This document shows positions 25,422-34,203 of a stretch of DNA of 64,000 nt, one piece after another (within the stretch, counting starts at the first letter, position 1; every line of letters begins with the position of its first letter). The translations under genes were made by a program, and so were the position numbers. The notes beneath the pieces were generated by a model that did no database searches, was not told the DNA's origin, and worked only from the letters and a program-made list of their open reading frames with translations. Source of the stretch: Solidesulfovibrio carbinolicus (GTDB lineage: Bacteria > Desulfobacterota > Desulfovibrionia > Desulfovibrionales > Desulfovibrionaceae); contig NZ_CP026538.1 in NCBI RefSeq assembly GCF_004135975.1, positions 372,001-436,000 of the forward strand. The letters are read 5' to 3'.

Positions 25422-27080
25422 ATGACGCATACCTCGACGTCCGCCGGGCCGGTCCCGGCCGCGCCGCCCGCCGCTTCCGGGGCGGCCGGCTTCCGTTTGG
25501 ATTGGGGACTGGCCGCCGTGCTGGTCCTGGCCGCCTTTCTCCTTTTTTACAATCTGGGCCAGCGCCCCTTTTGGCAGGACGAGGCCGAGACCGCCTGTCT
25601 GGCCAAAAATGTCCTGGTCAACGGCCTGCCTTATTCCTTTGACGGCCTCAACGTCGTCTCCCAGGAGGAAGAGCGGGAGTTCGACAAGGTCGGGGGCTAT
25701 CTCTGGCGCTGGTCGCCCTGGATGCAGATTTATCTGCAAGCCGCCGGCTTTGCCGTGGGCGGCCTTGACGCCGCCGCCGGCCGCGTGCCCTTCGCCTTGG
25801 CCGCCCTGGTCGCCGTCTACTGGCTGTACCGCCTCACGCGCCGCCACTTCGGCGACCGCGACCTGGCCCTTTTGGCCGCCATCCTCCTGACCACCTGCGT
25901 GCCCTTTCTGCTCATCGGCCGGCAGGCCCGCTACTACGCTCCGGGCACGCTGTTCGTCCTGTGGACCCTGGATGCCTTCCTGTCCGACTGGCAGCGCAAA
26001 ACCCTGCCGCTTCTGGCCATGTTCGCCGGCATGGCCCTTTTGTTCCATGCCAACTACCTGCTTTTTTTGAGCTTCGCCCCAACGGCCCTGGCCGCCGCCT
26101 TCCTGGTCTATCCCGAGAAGTTCCACTGGAAGCGCCTGGGCTGGCTCATGGCCGCCACCATCGCCCTGGTCATGGTTCCGGGCATCCTGCTCTACCGCAT
26201 CGGCAGCCAAAGCGGCCTGTTCGACGTGCTGCTCGTGCCCGAAAACCTCATGCTCTATTTCGCCGACCTATGCATGTTCTGCCTGCCCTTGCCGGTGTCG
26301 GTCTATCTGGTCTGGCGCTGGCGGCGGTTCGCGACCCGGGGGGAGCGTCCGGCCGATCCGGCCGAGCGGTTCGCGCTGTTTTCGGCCGTGCTCATCGTGT
26401 TCAGCCTGCTGTTTCTAGGCCTGGTTCCCCAGCGGTTTTTCCGCTACATCGCCCACCTGCTGCCGCTGTGCGCCTTTTTGCTGGCCTTTTGCGTGCGCCG
26501 GCTGTGGGGTTTCTCCAGGCTCTCGGCGGTGCTGCTCTTTTTCCTGCTGGCCGCCACCAACTGGCTGGCCGTCTATCCCATGGAGCGGCTCAAGATCGTC
26601 AACCGGCCCTGGCAAAACGATTTCCGGATGCTCACCTCCAACAATTTTCCGCTGAAGCTGTTCGTCACCGAACTGGTCTGCGGCTATCCCGACGTCAACG
26701 CCGCCATCGTGGGATTTTTTACGGCCAACGCCAAACCCGGCCAGACCATCGTGGCCGAATACGGCGACCTGCCCCTGCAATTCGCCCTGTCCGGGGTGCG
26801 GGTGCTGGGCGGCCTGCAAGGCCCCGTCCCCGAGGGGGTCAAACCCGACTGGGTGCTGCGCCGGCGGGTGGTGCGTGTCAACCGCGACCGATTCCTGTTC
26901 GGGACCCGGGAATTCACCGACAGCCTCGACTACGAACGCGACTACGAGCGCGTCCCCGTGCCTTTCCCGGACGAGACCTTCGGCAACCGCACCGACGACC
27001 CCAACCATCATTACTTCATCGCCGTGGAACCGCCCCAAAAGGACCTCGAAATCTGGCGGCGGCGGGAGGGGGCGTCATGA
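25422..27080 (+). CDS. GT39/ArnT-like membrane glycosyltransferase
   Basis: A 552-residue polytopic membrane protein (ATG 25422). The first periplasmic loop carries the acidic motif typical of GT-C enzymes, LGQRPFWQDEAETACLAKN, and about ten further hydrophobic helices follow (RQARYYAPGTLFVLWTLDA is a conserved family stretch). A C-terminal soluble tail of about 150 residues is present. GT39/ArnT enzymes take a sugar from a polyprenyl-phosphate donor and attach it to lipid A or proteins on the outer side of the membrane. The stop overlaps the start of the next gene (ATGA), so the three genes 25422-28008 are translationally coupled. Confidence 0.85.
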   Translation: MTHTSTSAGPVPAAPPAASGAAGFRLDWGLAAVLVLAAFLLFYNLGQRPFWQDEAETACLAKNVLVNGLPYSFDGLNVVSQEEEREFDKVGGYLWRWSPWMQIYLQAAGFAVGGLDAAAGRVPFALAALVAVYWLYRLTRRHFGDRDLALLAAILLTTCVPFLLIGRQARYYAPGTLFVLWTLDAFLSDWQRKTLPLLAMFAGMALLFHANYLLFLSFAPTALAAAFLVYPEKFHWKRLGWLMAATIALVMVPGILLYRIGSQSGLFDVLLVPENLMLYFADLCMFCLPLPVSVYLVWRWRRFATRGERPADPAERFALFSAVLIVFSLLFLGLVPQRFFRYIAHLLPLCAFLLAFCVRRLWGFSRLSAVLLFFLLAATNWLAVYPMERLKIVNRPWQNDFRMLTSNNFPLKLFVTELVCGYPDVNAAIVGFFTANAKPGQTIVAEYGDLPLQFALSGVRVLGGLQGPVPEGVKPDWVLRRRVVRVNRDRFLFGTREFTDSLDYERDYERVPVPFPDETFGNRTDDPNHHYFIAVEPPQKDLEIWRRREGAS

Positions 27081-27517
27081 ACGTACGCCTTTCCCGCGAC
27101 AATTTGATTCGCCTCCTGCTCCTGGTCGCCCTGGGCGGCACCCTCTACAAGGGCTTTCTCAAGACTCCCGAGGGCGCCACGCTTTTTGCCCGCCAGTCCT
27201 TCTACAACGGCCTGGTCAACGACGGCGAGAACACGGCCATCATGAAGGAACGCCACCGCGACGTGCTGGAAGCCACGGACAAGGCGGTCAAGGTCCGCCT
27301 GGACGAGCTGCGCTCCGGGGTCTACAAGCCGGCCCCCGGGTCCCTGGTGTCCGAAGACTCCCTGGTGCGGGCCATTCGCAAGAATGTGGCCACCCGGGCC
27401 AGGGCCGTGGACGACGAGCTGCGTGCCGCTGAAAAACTGGAGCGGGCCAGACGTCTGGAAGCCGCCGGCTGGCGCATGGGCTGGTCCTGCCCGCCGGCCG
27501 GGGAGGTCCAGCCGTGA
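27077..27517 (+). CDS. small membrane-anchored protein of unknown function
   Basis: A 146-residue protein whose ATG overlaps the stop of the GT39 gene (ATGA at 27077). One N-terminal membrane segment (NLIRLLLLVALGGTLY) is followed by a charged, probably helical region (MKERHRDVLEATDKAVK, ARAVDDELRAAEKLERARRLEA) that may form a coiled coil. Function unknown. Its coupling to the GT39 and to the following gene suggests an accessory subunit. Confidence 0.65.
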   Translation: MNVRLSRDNLIRLLLLVALGGTLYKGFLKTPEGATLFARQSFYNGLVNDGENTAIMKERHRDVLEATDKAVKVRLDELRSGVYKPAPGSLVSEDSLVRAIRKNVATRARAVDDELRAAEKLERARRLEAAGWRMGWSCPPAGEVQP

Positions 27518-28008
27518 GCGCCAGACGCGTTTTGCGCTTCGGGTTGTGGGGCATTGCCGGCGCGGTCCTGGCCGGAGTGGGGCTGCTTGTCTGGTTCGGG
27601 GCCTGGCACTATCCGGCCCTGGGCCTGTCCGGCATCCCCAAGGACGGCTACCGCCAGGCCATGGCAATCGCCGCCCAGGGCATGACCGCCGCTGACGGCC
27701 TGGGTTTCGAGGATTTCGATTTCCTCAAGTACCGGGAAGTGCAGCGCGGCGGCGAGGCCTACGCCTGGGGCGCGGCCCGTTGCCGCGCCGCCGACGGGTC
27801 CACGGCCTTTTACTGGGTCTATCTGGAGTGGAGCAAGAAACGCGGCCAGTGGCTGCGCAACTATTCCCTCGAACTGGCCGCCCCGGACGACGAAATCTAC
27901 TTCACCCGCGTAAACCCGGGCCAGCTCGGCCGGGCCAAACTGGCCGCCGGCAAGCTCTTGGGCCAACTCGCCTCCCGGGTCCGCGAGGCCCTGGCCGCGG
28001 CCAAGTGA
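27514..28008 (+). CDS. membrane-anchored protein of unknown function
   Basis: A 164-residue protein starting at a GTG that overlaps the previous stop (GTGA at 27514). A single N-terminal membrane segment (GIAGAVLAGVGLLVWFGAW) is followed by a periplasmic domain of about 130 residues with a Trp/Tyr-rich core (STAFYWVYLEWSKKRGQWLRNYSL). The domain faintly resembles exosortase-associated EpsI-type proteins, but I cannot support that. Last gene of the three-gene coupled unit 25422-28008. The 188 bp before the next gene contain no recognised signal. Confidence 0.6.
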   Translation: MSARRVLRFGLWGIAGAVLAGVGLLVWFGAWHYPALGLSGIPKDGYRQAMAIAAQGMTAADGLGFEDFDFLKYREVQRGGEAYAWGAARCRAADGSTAFYWVYLEWSKKRGQWLRNYSLELAAPDDEIYFTRVNPGQLGRAKLAAGKLLGQLASRVREALAAAK

Positions 28009-28196
28009 ACACGTGTTAATTTTCCGGGGCAACCCAAGGTCGGCCAGGCTTGCAAAGGCCTCGCCTTTGGCGTATTGGCCGTTGTTCCCGACTATTCTTC
28101 GGGACCGGCGAGGCCCTTCGGCCGCCCCGGCGGCCGGCGAATCCAGCCGTATCCGACGCCGCCGTTTCCTAACCACGCGAGGAATCAACGAACGCC

Positions 28197-29477
28197 ATGA
28201 GACTGCGCCAACGCTGCGAGCACTTCAATGCCCTGCATTCCCAGATTTCAGCCCAGGGCATCAATCCGTATTTCCGCCCCATCGCCCAGACCTGGGGCAC
28301 CGAGGTCGAGGTTGGCGGCAAGCGCCTCATCATGATCGGCTCCAACGACTACCTGGGCCTGAGCCACGACCCCCGGGTCATGGATGCCTCGGCCCAGGCC
28401 GTCTATCACTGGGGCACCGGCCCCGGCGGCTCGCGCTTTTTAAGCGGCAACATGGTGCTCCACCACCACCTCGAAGAGCGTCTGGCCGATTTCGTGGGCA
28501 AGCGCCATGTGGTGGTCCACGTCACCGGCTTTAGCGCCAACCTGGGCGCTTTGGGCGTACTCATCACCCCGGCCGACACCGTGCTGTGCGACCGGGAAAA
28601 CCACGCCAGCATCTTCGAGGGCGTCAAAAACACCAAGGCCCGCCTGGCCACCTTTGCCCACAACGACGCCGCCCACGCCTTAAAGCGCGTGGAGGACGCC
28701 AAGGCCGCCCGCCCCGACGGCGACGTGTTCCTCGTTACCGAGGGCGTGTTCAGCATGTCCGGCGAACTGGCTCCCTTGGACGAGATCGCCGCCATCAAGG
28801 ACGCCCACCCCGACGTGGTCTTCTATCTCGACGACGCCCATGGCCTGGGCGTGTTCGGCCGCGGCGGCCGCGGCAGCGCCGACCATTTCCGCATCACGGA
28901 CAAGGTCGATTTCATCATGGGCACGTTCAGCAAGTCCATGGCCTCCATCGGCGGGTTTATCGCCTCCGACGACGAAGACATGCTGCGCTACCTGCGCTAC
29001 CAATCGCGCACCCAGATATTCTCCGCCGCCCTGCCGGCCGCCAACACCGTGGCCGTGCTCACCTGTCTGGACATCCTGGCCAAGGAGCCTGAACGCGTGG
29101 ACCGGCTCCACGAGGTCACGGTGCGGATGCGCCATGCTTACCGCGACATCGGGCTTCGCATCGGCAACTCGTCCTCGCCCATCATTCCCATCATCATCGG
29201 CTCGGACGAAAAGGCCTTTTTCTTCTCGCGCGCCCTGTTCGAGGCCGGGATCTTCGCCCTGCCGGCCGTGTATCCGGCCGTGCCCCGGGGCCAGGCGCTC
29301 ATTCGCACCGCCTACATGAGCACCCACCAGGACCGTCAGCTCGATGTCGTGCTGTCCGTGCTGGAAAAACTGGCCAAGGAATTCCGCATCCGGGAGTGCG
29401 ACTTGGAAGAAGACCCGCAGTCGGCCGCCGGCGAGGAAGAGGGCGACGCGCCCCGGGGCAAGCTGTCCTACCTGTAG
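28197..29477 (+). CDS. alpha-oxoamine synthase, serine palmitoyltransferase-like
   Basis: A 426-residue PLP enzyme. Motifs in order: QGINPYFRPI (14-29 region), IMIGSNDYLGLSHDP (46-59), GTGPGGSRFLSGN (73-85), NHASIFEG (135-142), YLDDAHGLGVFGRGGRG (210-226) and the PLP lysine K246 in GTFSKSMASIGGF. PIIPIIIG and RTAYMSTH complete the pattern. This family condenses an amino acid with an acyl-CoA or acyl-ACP. The GINPYFRPI and RTxYMxTH motifs point to the serine palmitoyltransferase subgroup rather than BioF or KBL. The C-terminal tail of about 25 acidic residues is unusual. It opens a run of closely spaced genes (permease, ATPase, channel, adaptor, GNAT-like), so the product is likely a lipid that is exported. 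Confidence 0.85.
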   Translation: MRLRQRCEHFNALHSQISAQGINPYFRPIAQTWGTEVEVGGKRLIMIGSNDYLGLSHDPRVMDASAQAVYHWGTGPGGSRFLSGNMVLHHHLEERLADFVGKRHVVVHVTGFSANLGALGVLITPADTVLCDRENHASIFEGVKNTKARLATFAHNDAAHALKRVEDAKAARPDGDVFLVTEGVFSMSGELAPLDEIAAIKDAHPDVVFYLDDAHGLGVFGRGGRGSADHFRITDKVDFIMGTFSKSMASIGGFIASDDEDMLRYLRYQSRTQIFSAALPAANTVAVLTCLDILAKEPERVDRLHEVTVRMRHAYRDIGLRIGNSSSPIIPIIIGSDEKAFFFSRALFEAGIFALPAVYPAVPRGQALIRTAYMSTHQDRQLDVVLSVLEKLAKEFRIRECDLEEDPQSAAGEEEGDAPRGKLSYL

Positions 29478-29522
29478 GGCGGCCAGGCGAAACTCCTCGG
29501 GTCCGCAGCGGAACTATTCGGT

Positions 29523-30776
29523 ATGGCCATAGGCAAACGCAAAAAAATCACCGTCGCCGAGCTCGACCGCATCCGTCGGCGCGGCGCCGGTCCCATGCGC
29601 TACTTCGACCTCGTGCGCGTCAGCGTGCGCGAGGTCCTGCGCAAGCGCCGCCGGTACATCGGCGTCCTGGCCTCCATCGCCCTGGGCATGGCGGGTTTCA
29701 TCGTCATCATCACCATGGGCAATGACCTCAAAAAGAACTTCAACAACGACCTCGACCTGCTTGGCGGCGCGACCATCATCAACGTCATGTTCGAGCCCCA
29801 AAACCTCGAACGCCAGGAATGGTTTCGCGACCGCACCCTTGAGGCCATCGCCCGCATTCCGGGGGTGCTCGACATCACCACCGTGGCGCTCAAGACCAGC
29901 GCGGTAACGACTTGGCACGACCGGCTTTTCGGCTTCAATCTGGTCGGCTGCGAAGCCAACTACTGGAAGGTCTTCTCGTTTAACGCCAAGGCCGGCCGGC
30001 TGTTCGACCAGCGCGACATCGAGGAAGGGGCGCGGGTGTGCGTGGTCGGCGCCGACCTGGCCCGGCAGATTTTCGGCAGCGAGGACGCGGGTATCGGCCA
30101 GACGTTGTCCATCGACGACAATCTCTACACCGTTGTCGGCATCCTCGGCGGCGTGCGGGCCGGCGACCGGGCGCTTTTCGTCTTTTTGCCCATCACCACG
30201 GCCAAGGCCCGGGTGGTCGGCATCTCCCAGCCCTACAGCGCCTACGTGCGCTGCGCCACCTGGGACGACGTCAGTTCGGTGTCCAAGGCCGTGCCCGGCG
30301 TGGTCAAGGCCAACCAGATCGACCGAGGGCTTCGGGTCAACGTGGCCTGGGAGCCGCTCAAACAGGTGCAGCGCATTTTCTGGTGGGTGGAGCTTTTCAT
30401 CTACAGCTCCATCGTCGCCACCATGATCCTGGGCGGATTTGGCATCTGGAACATCATGATGGCCACGGTCACCAGCCGGACCCGGGAAATCGGGCTGAAA
30501 AAGGCCATGGGCGCGCTGGATTCCGACATCCTCTACCAGTTCCTGTTCGAGGCCCTGTGCGTCACCTTGTCCTCGTCGGTGTTCGGCGTGATTCTTGGCC
30601 GCGTGGGCATCGAATACATGAGCCGGATGCTGGGTTCGCGTCCGCCCGAGGGGCTTTTTGTTTTCTGTCTGCTCATGGGCCTGGGATTCGCCGCGATTCT
30701 CGGCGTCGGCGCGGGCCTTTATCCCTCCATCCGGGCCAGCCGGATGCAGGTCGTGGACGCCATGCGCTATGAGTAA
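29523..30776 (+). CDS. ABC transporter permease, MacB/LolC type
   Basis: A 417-residue permease with the MacB topology: one N-terminal membrane helix (YIGVLASIALGMAGFIVIITMG), a large periplasmic domain (about 75-285), then three helices around GFGIWNIMMATVTSRTREIGLKKAMGAL, LFEALCVTLSSSVFGVILG and LLMGLGFAAILGVGAGLYPSIRASRMQVVDAMRYE. This is the mechanotransmission type of ABC protein, which drives substrates from the periplasm or outer leaflet into a TolC channel. Its stop overlaps the start of the ATPase by 8 nt. A basic cytoplasmic N-terminal extension of about 35 residues precedes helix 1. Confidence 0.9.
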   Translation: MAIGKRKKITVAELDRIRRRGAGPMRYFDLVRVSVREVLRKRRRYIGVLASIALGMAGFIVIITMGNDLKKNFNNDLDLLGGATIINVMFEPQNLERQEWFRDRTLEAIARIPGVLDITTVALKTSAVTTWHDRLFGFNLVGCEANYWKVFSFNAKAGRLFDQRDIEEGARVCVVGADLARQIFGSEDAGIGQTLSIDDNLYTVVGILGGVRAGDRALFVFLPITTAKARVVGISQPYSAYVRCATWDDVSSVSKAVPGVVKANQIDRGLRVNVAWEPLKQVQRIFWWVELFIYSSIVATMILGGFGIWNIMMATVTSRTREIGLKKAMGALDSDILYQFLFEALCVTLSSSVFGVILGRVGIEYMSRMLGSRPPEGLFVFCLLMGLGFAAILGVGAGLYPSIRASRMQVVDAMRYE

Positions 30777-31473
30777 CCGCTACGACATCAACGACGACAA
30801 CGCCCTTGTCATCGACATCAACCACCTGACGAAAAACTACGTCACGGCGGCCGGGCAGATCACTGTCTTAAAAGACGTCAATCTCCATGTGCGCCGGGGC
30901 GAGATGGTGGCGGTCATGGGGCCTTCGGGCTCGGGCAAGTCCACGCTGCTGTTTGTGCTGGGACTGTTCCAGCCGCCAAGCACCGGCGACTATCAGGTGG
31001 CCGGCGTGGACGTCCTGTCCCTTAGCCGCGACCAGCAGGCCATTTTTCGCCGGGAGATGCTCGGGTTCGTTTTTCAGACTTGTGACCTGCTTGAAAACTC
31101 CACGGTGTACGAAAACCTGGAGTTGCCGCTGATCTATGCCGGCGTGCCCCGCCGGGAGCGGCCCGACCGGATTCGCGAGGCCCTTGGCATGGTCAACCTC
31201 GACCACCGGGTCCACCAGCCGTCCAACCGACTGTCCGGCGGCGAGCGCCAGCGCGTGTCCATCGCCCGGGCCCTGGTCAACGAGCCGGAATTTATTTTGG
31301 CCGACGAGCCCACCGGACAGCTTGACCGGGAAAACAGCCTCCGTGTACTGGAGTATTTTACAAAGATCACGGAAGAAGCGAGAACGGCCATGGTCGTGGT
31401 CACCCACGATGCCATGACCGCGGAACATTGCACGAGAAAATGCGTCCTGACGGACGGCTATCTAAACGGGTAA
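30769..31473 (+). CDS. ABC transporter ATP-binding protein, MacB/LolD type
   Basis: A 234-residue ATPase starting at the ATG at 30769, which overlaps the permease stop. Walker A is GPSGSGKST, followed by the Q-loop region (VFQTCDLLENSTVYENLELPL), signature LSGGERQRVSIARAL, Walker B FILADEPTGQLD and the H-loop VVTHD. The VYENLELPL motif and the small size are characteristic of LolD/MacB-class ATPases, which pair with a four-helix permease such as the gene just upstream. Confidence 0.93.
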   Translation: MSNRYDINDDNALVIDINHLTKNYVTAAGQITVLKDVNLHVRRGEMVAVMGPSGSGKSTLLFVLGLFQPPSTGDYQVAGVDVLSLSRDQQAIFRREMLGFVFQTCDLLENSTVYENLELPLIYAGVPRRERPDRIREALGMVNLDHRVHQPSNRLSGGERQRVSIARALVNEPEFILADEPTGQLDRENSLRVLEYFTKITEEARTAMVVVTHDAMTAEHCTRKCVLTDGYLNG

Positions 31474-31493
31474 CGCTCGACGGGGAGGAGCGC

Positions 31494-33158
31494 ATGGCCA
31501 GGAAACTGACCTGTTGGCTGGGGATGGCGGCGTCCGGGGGGAACGCGCCTTTTGGGGGGAAACGGCTTGTGACCGTGGCCCTTGCCTGTCTTTTGGGGCT
31601 GTGTCTGGCCATGCCGGCCATGGCCGCTCCCGGGGACCGCTACACCAAGGACAAGGCCAAGGGGGCGACGACCCAGCCCGCGCCGACGCCGGCTCCGGTC
31701 GCCAAGGCGGCGTCTCAGCCCGCCGATCCCGCCTCCGATGATCCCGCGCCGAGTTTTTCCAAGGCCGCCGGGGCCTTGGCCCTGGGGTCCACGACCTTGC
31801 GTTCGCCCGCCGATTTTGACGAGTGCGTGCGCGTGGCCCTGGCCCAGTCGCCGCTTTTGACCAAAAGCGCCATCGAGATCGAATCCAAGCGCCTTGACGT
31901 GGGGGACGCCTACTCGCAGTACATCCCCACCATCGTCATGAGCACGACGTTTTACATGCGTCTGCCGGAGTACAAGAACACCGTCGCCAACACGGCGTAT
32001 GCCTCGGTGTTCGAGAACGCCTCCTCGAACCCCACACAGAACCTGTCCAACGCCATCACCGCCTCCAACGCCGTCTATGCCGGCAACTCCTCCAACCGCA
32101 ACCGCAAGAAATACGACCTGAGCTTTTCCACCGGAGCCTGGAACCCGCTGTTGACCGCCTTTGACGTCCAGGCCAAGAAGGAAATGGCCAACATCGCCGT
32201 GCTCTCCCACCTCAAGGTCATCGACGGCGGGCTTAAGCGCTTGGGCGTCACCTACCTCCAGCTCGGCATGGTCGAGACCATGATCGGCATGGCCAAGGAA
32301 AAGGAAGAGCTGGCCCAGAAGAACCTGGAATACGTCAAGACCCGGGCCGGCCTGGGCCAGGGCGCCCAGCTCGACGTGCGCATCGCCGAGACCAAGATCA
32401 ACATGGCCCGCACCGAAGCCGAGAAGATGCGCACCACCAAGTCGGTGCTCCTTGACGAAATGAAGTTCATCATGGGCATTCCCTTTGTCCAGAAGATCGA
32501 ACTGTCCCTCAAGGACGCTCCCCGCCAGGTGCTGGAAGACTTCAACCCGGCCGGCGTCACCGACGAGAAGCTCAAGAAGCACTCCTTCGCCCTGCGCATC
32601 CACGAGTACGAGAAGGCGCTTCAGAAAAAGAACATCGCCCTGTCTTACATCCATTTCCTGCCGACCTTCTCGTTTGGCTTCACTTCGGTGTCCACCCTCA
32701 ACAACACGAGCTACAAGGACGACACATCGACCTTGCCGTTCATGTATCCCAACCTGACGCTCAATTTCCCCTTCGACTGGTGGACCAAGGGACGTGACGT
32801 CAGCCGCCAGTACAAGAAGATGACCCAGCTGAGCGTGGAAGGCCGCAATCAGGAGTTTACCCTCATGAGCACCTTCCAGCAGGCCCTGGCCAAGCTGCGC
32901 GCCGCCACCTCGGAAGTGAAGTTCGCCGAATCGTCCCTGGAGCTGCAAAAGCTCACCGTGCAGCAGGCCCAGTTCCGGTTCGATTCCGGCCAGGCCGAAT
33001 ACGACGCCATCGTCAAGGCCATGGGCGATTATCTCGACAGCAAGCAGAACATGCTGGTCAAACAGTACGACCGTGATTCCGCCATGCTGGAGGTCCGTTC
33101 CATCTCCGGCGACTTCCAGGATCGCTACATCAACGCGACCATGATCGACAGCCTCTAG
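31494..33158 (+). CDS. TolC-family outer-membrane channel protein
   Basis: A 554-residue exported protein; the ATG at 31494 follows GGGAGGAGCGC. A signal peptide with a long n-region ends near PAMAAPG (about residue 43). An Ala/Pro linker is followed by the outer-membrane efflux repeats: FDECVRVALAQSPLLTKSAIEIESKRLDVGDA, paired long helices (KEELAQKNLEYVKTRAGLGQGAQLDVRIAETKINMARTEAEK), and a second repeat ending RFDSGQAEYDAIVKAMGDYLDSKQNML. It would form the trimeric outer-membrane exit duct for the ABC transporter encoded just upstream. Confidence 0.85.
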   Translation: MARKLTCWLGMAASGGNAPFGGKRLVTVALACLLGLCLAMPAMAAPGDRYTKDKAKGATTQPAPTPAPVAKAASQPADPASDDPAPSFSKAAGALALGSTTLRSPADFDECVRVALAQSPLLTKSAIEIESKRLDVGDAYSQYIPTIVMSTTFYMRLPEYKNTVANTAYASVFENASSNPTQNLSNAITASNAVYAGNSSNRNRKKYDLSFSTGAWNPLLTAFDVQAKKEMANIAVLSHLKVIDGGLKRLGVTYLQLGMVETMIGMAKEKEELAQKNLEYVKTRAGLGQGAQLDVRIAETKINMARTEAEKMRTTKSVLLDEMKFIMGIPFVQKIELSLKDAPRQVLEDFNPAGVTDEKLKKHSFALRIHEYEKALQKKNIALSYIHFLPTFSFGFTSVSTLNNTSYKDDTSTLPFMYPNLTLNFPFDWWTKGRDVSRQYKKMTQLSVEGRNQEFTLMSTFQQALAKLRAATSEVKFAESSLELQKLTVQQAQFRFDSGQAEYDAIVKAMGDYLDSKQNMLVKQYDRDSAMLEVRSISGDFQDRYINATMIDSL

Positions 33159-33252
33159 GCGTTGAGGATAGGCATTCCCCTCAAGGATTGCATGACACAC
33201 TGCCGGCGGACTCTGTGCAAAGGGTCCGCCTGAACCTTACTGCAAGGAATAC

Positions 33253-34197
33253 ATGCGCATGATACGTCGCGCCGTGCTGCTGGCGGCTGGGATATCGATC
33301 TTTTCCGCCACGGTCGCTTTTGCCCAGACTCCGGCCGCGCCGGCCGAAAGCCCGGAGCGCTCCTCCTTCCGCCCTGCCGACATCTCCTTTTCCGGCAAGC
33401 TCTACAGTCCGGTCAAACTCTCGGTCTTCTTGCCGTTTAACGCCAAGATCCTGTCCCTTTCCGGACAGATCGGGCAGCATGTCAAACGCGGCGACGTGCT
33501 GGCTTCCTACGAGATCCCCTTGGAAACGCGCATGGACGAGAAAACCAAGCTCTCGCCGGCCAACATCAAGGAACTCGAACACAAGTTGGCCGTGGCCGAC
33601 AAAGAGATCGACCGCCTTTCGGCCAAGGGGCGCGAACTGGAGGCCATGAGCCAGCGCAACATGACCTCCCAACAGGCCATCTCCATGAACGCCAAGGAAG
33701 TTGAGGTGGTTCGCAAGGAGAAATCGGCCGTTTTGGAGCAGCTTTCCCTGGCCCGGGATCTCCTCACCGACCGAGTCGAGCTGGCCGAAGACCGCTTCGG
33801 CAAGGGCGTGGGCATCGGCAAGGTGCCCAAGGACGGCATCATCAAGGCTCCGGTCGATGGCTACGTCATGTGGATGAACCCCGAGCTGCGCGCCGGGGTC
33901 AAGCTGGCCAAGGAAGCGGAACTGTTTCAGGTGGGTCTGCTCAATCCCATGATCATCCGGGCCCAGGTCCACGAGATCGAAGCCCAGAAGCTCAAGGAAG
34001 GCGTGCCTGCCGTGGTCACCTTCGATTCCATTCCGGGCAAGAAGTTCACTGCCTCGGTGTCGCGCATCCCCTGGGCGCCCATGCCGGCCGCCTTGCAGCA
34101 GCCTTCCTACTACGAGATCGAACTGACCATCCCCAACCCGGATGCCGAGCTCAAGGAAGGCCTCAAGGCCCAGATCACCATCCAGCCCGGCAAGTAG
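33253..34197 (+). CDS. periplasmic adaptor (membrane fusion) protein
   Basis: A 314-residue exported protein with a signal peptide ending AFAQ near residue 25. The split lipoyl/barrel-sandwich motif is visible in two halves: LSLSGQIGQHVKRGDVLASYE and IIKAPVDGYVMWMNPELRAGVKL. Between them lies an alpha-helical hairpin (about residues 100-190: ANIKELEHKLAVADKEIDRLSAK). A beta-barrel domain follows (QVHEIEAQKLKEGVPAVVTFDSIPGKKF). It belongs to the HlyD/MacA/RND adaptor group and would join the MacB-like permease to the TolC-like channel. A 94-bp gap separates it from the channel gene; the next gene starts 6 bp downstream. Confidence 0.87.
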   Translation: MRMIRRAVLLAAGISIFSATVAFAQTPAAPAESPERSSFRPADISFSGKLYSPVKLSVFLPFNAKILSLSGQIGQHVKRGDVLASYEIPLETRMDEKTKLSPANIKELEHKLAVADKEIDRLSAKGRELEAMSQRNMTSQQAISMNAKEVEVVRKEKSAVLEQLSLARDLLTDRVELAEDRFGKGVGIGKVPKDGIIKAPVDGYVMWMNPELRAGVKLAKEAELFQVGLLNPMIIRAQVHEIEAQKLKEGVPAVVTFDSIPGKKFTASVSRIPWAPMPAALQQPSYYEIELTIPNPDAELKEGLKAQITIQPGK

Positions 34198-34203
34198 ACG
34201 CCC

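Noticed and set aside
28197-29477. Assignment as BioF (biotin synthesis)
   Set aside because: Motifs GINPYFRPI and RTxYMxTH and the export-type neighbours favour the serine palmitoyltransferase group; no other biotin gene is nearby.
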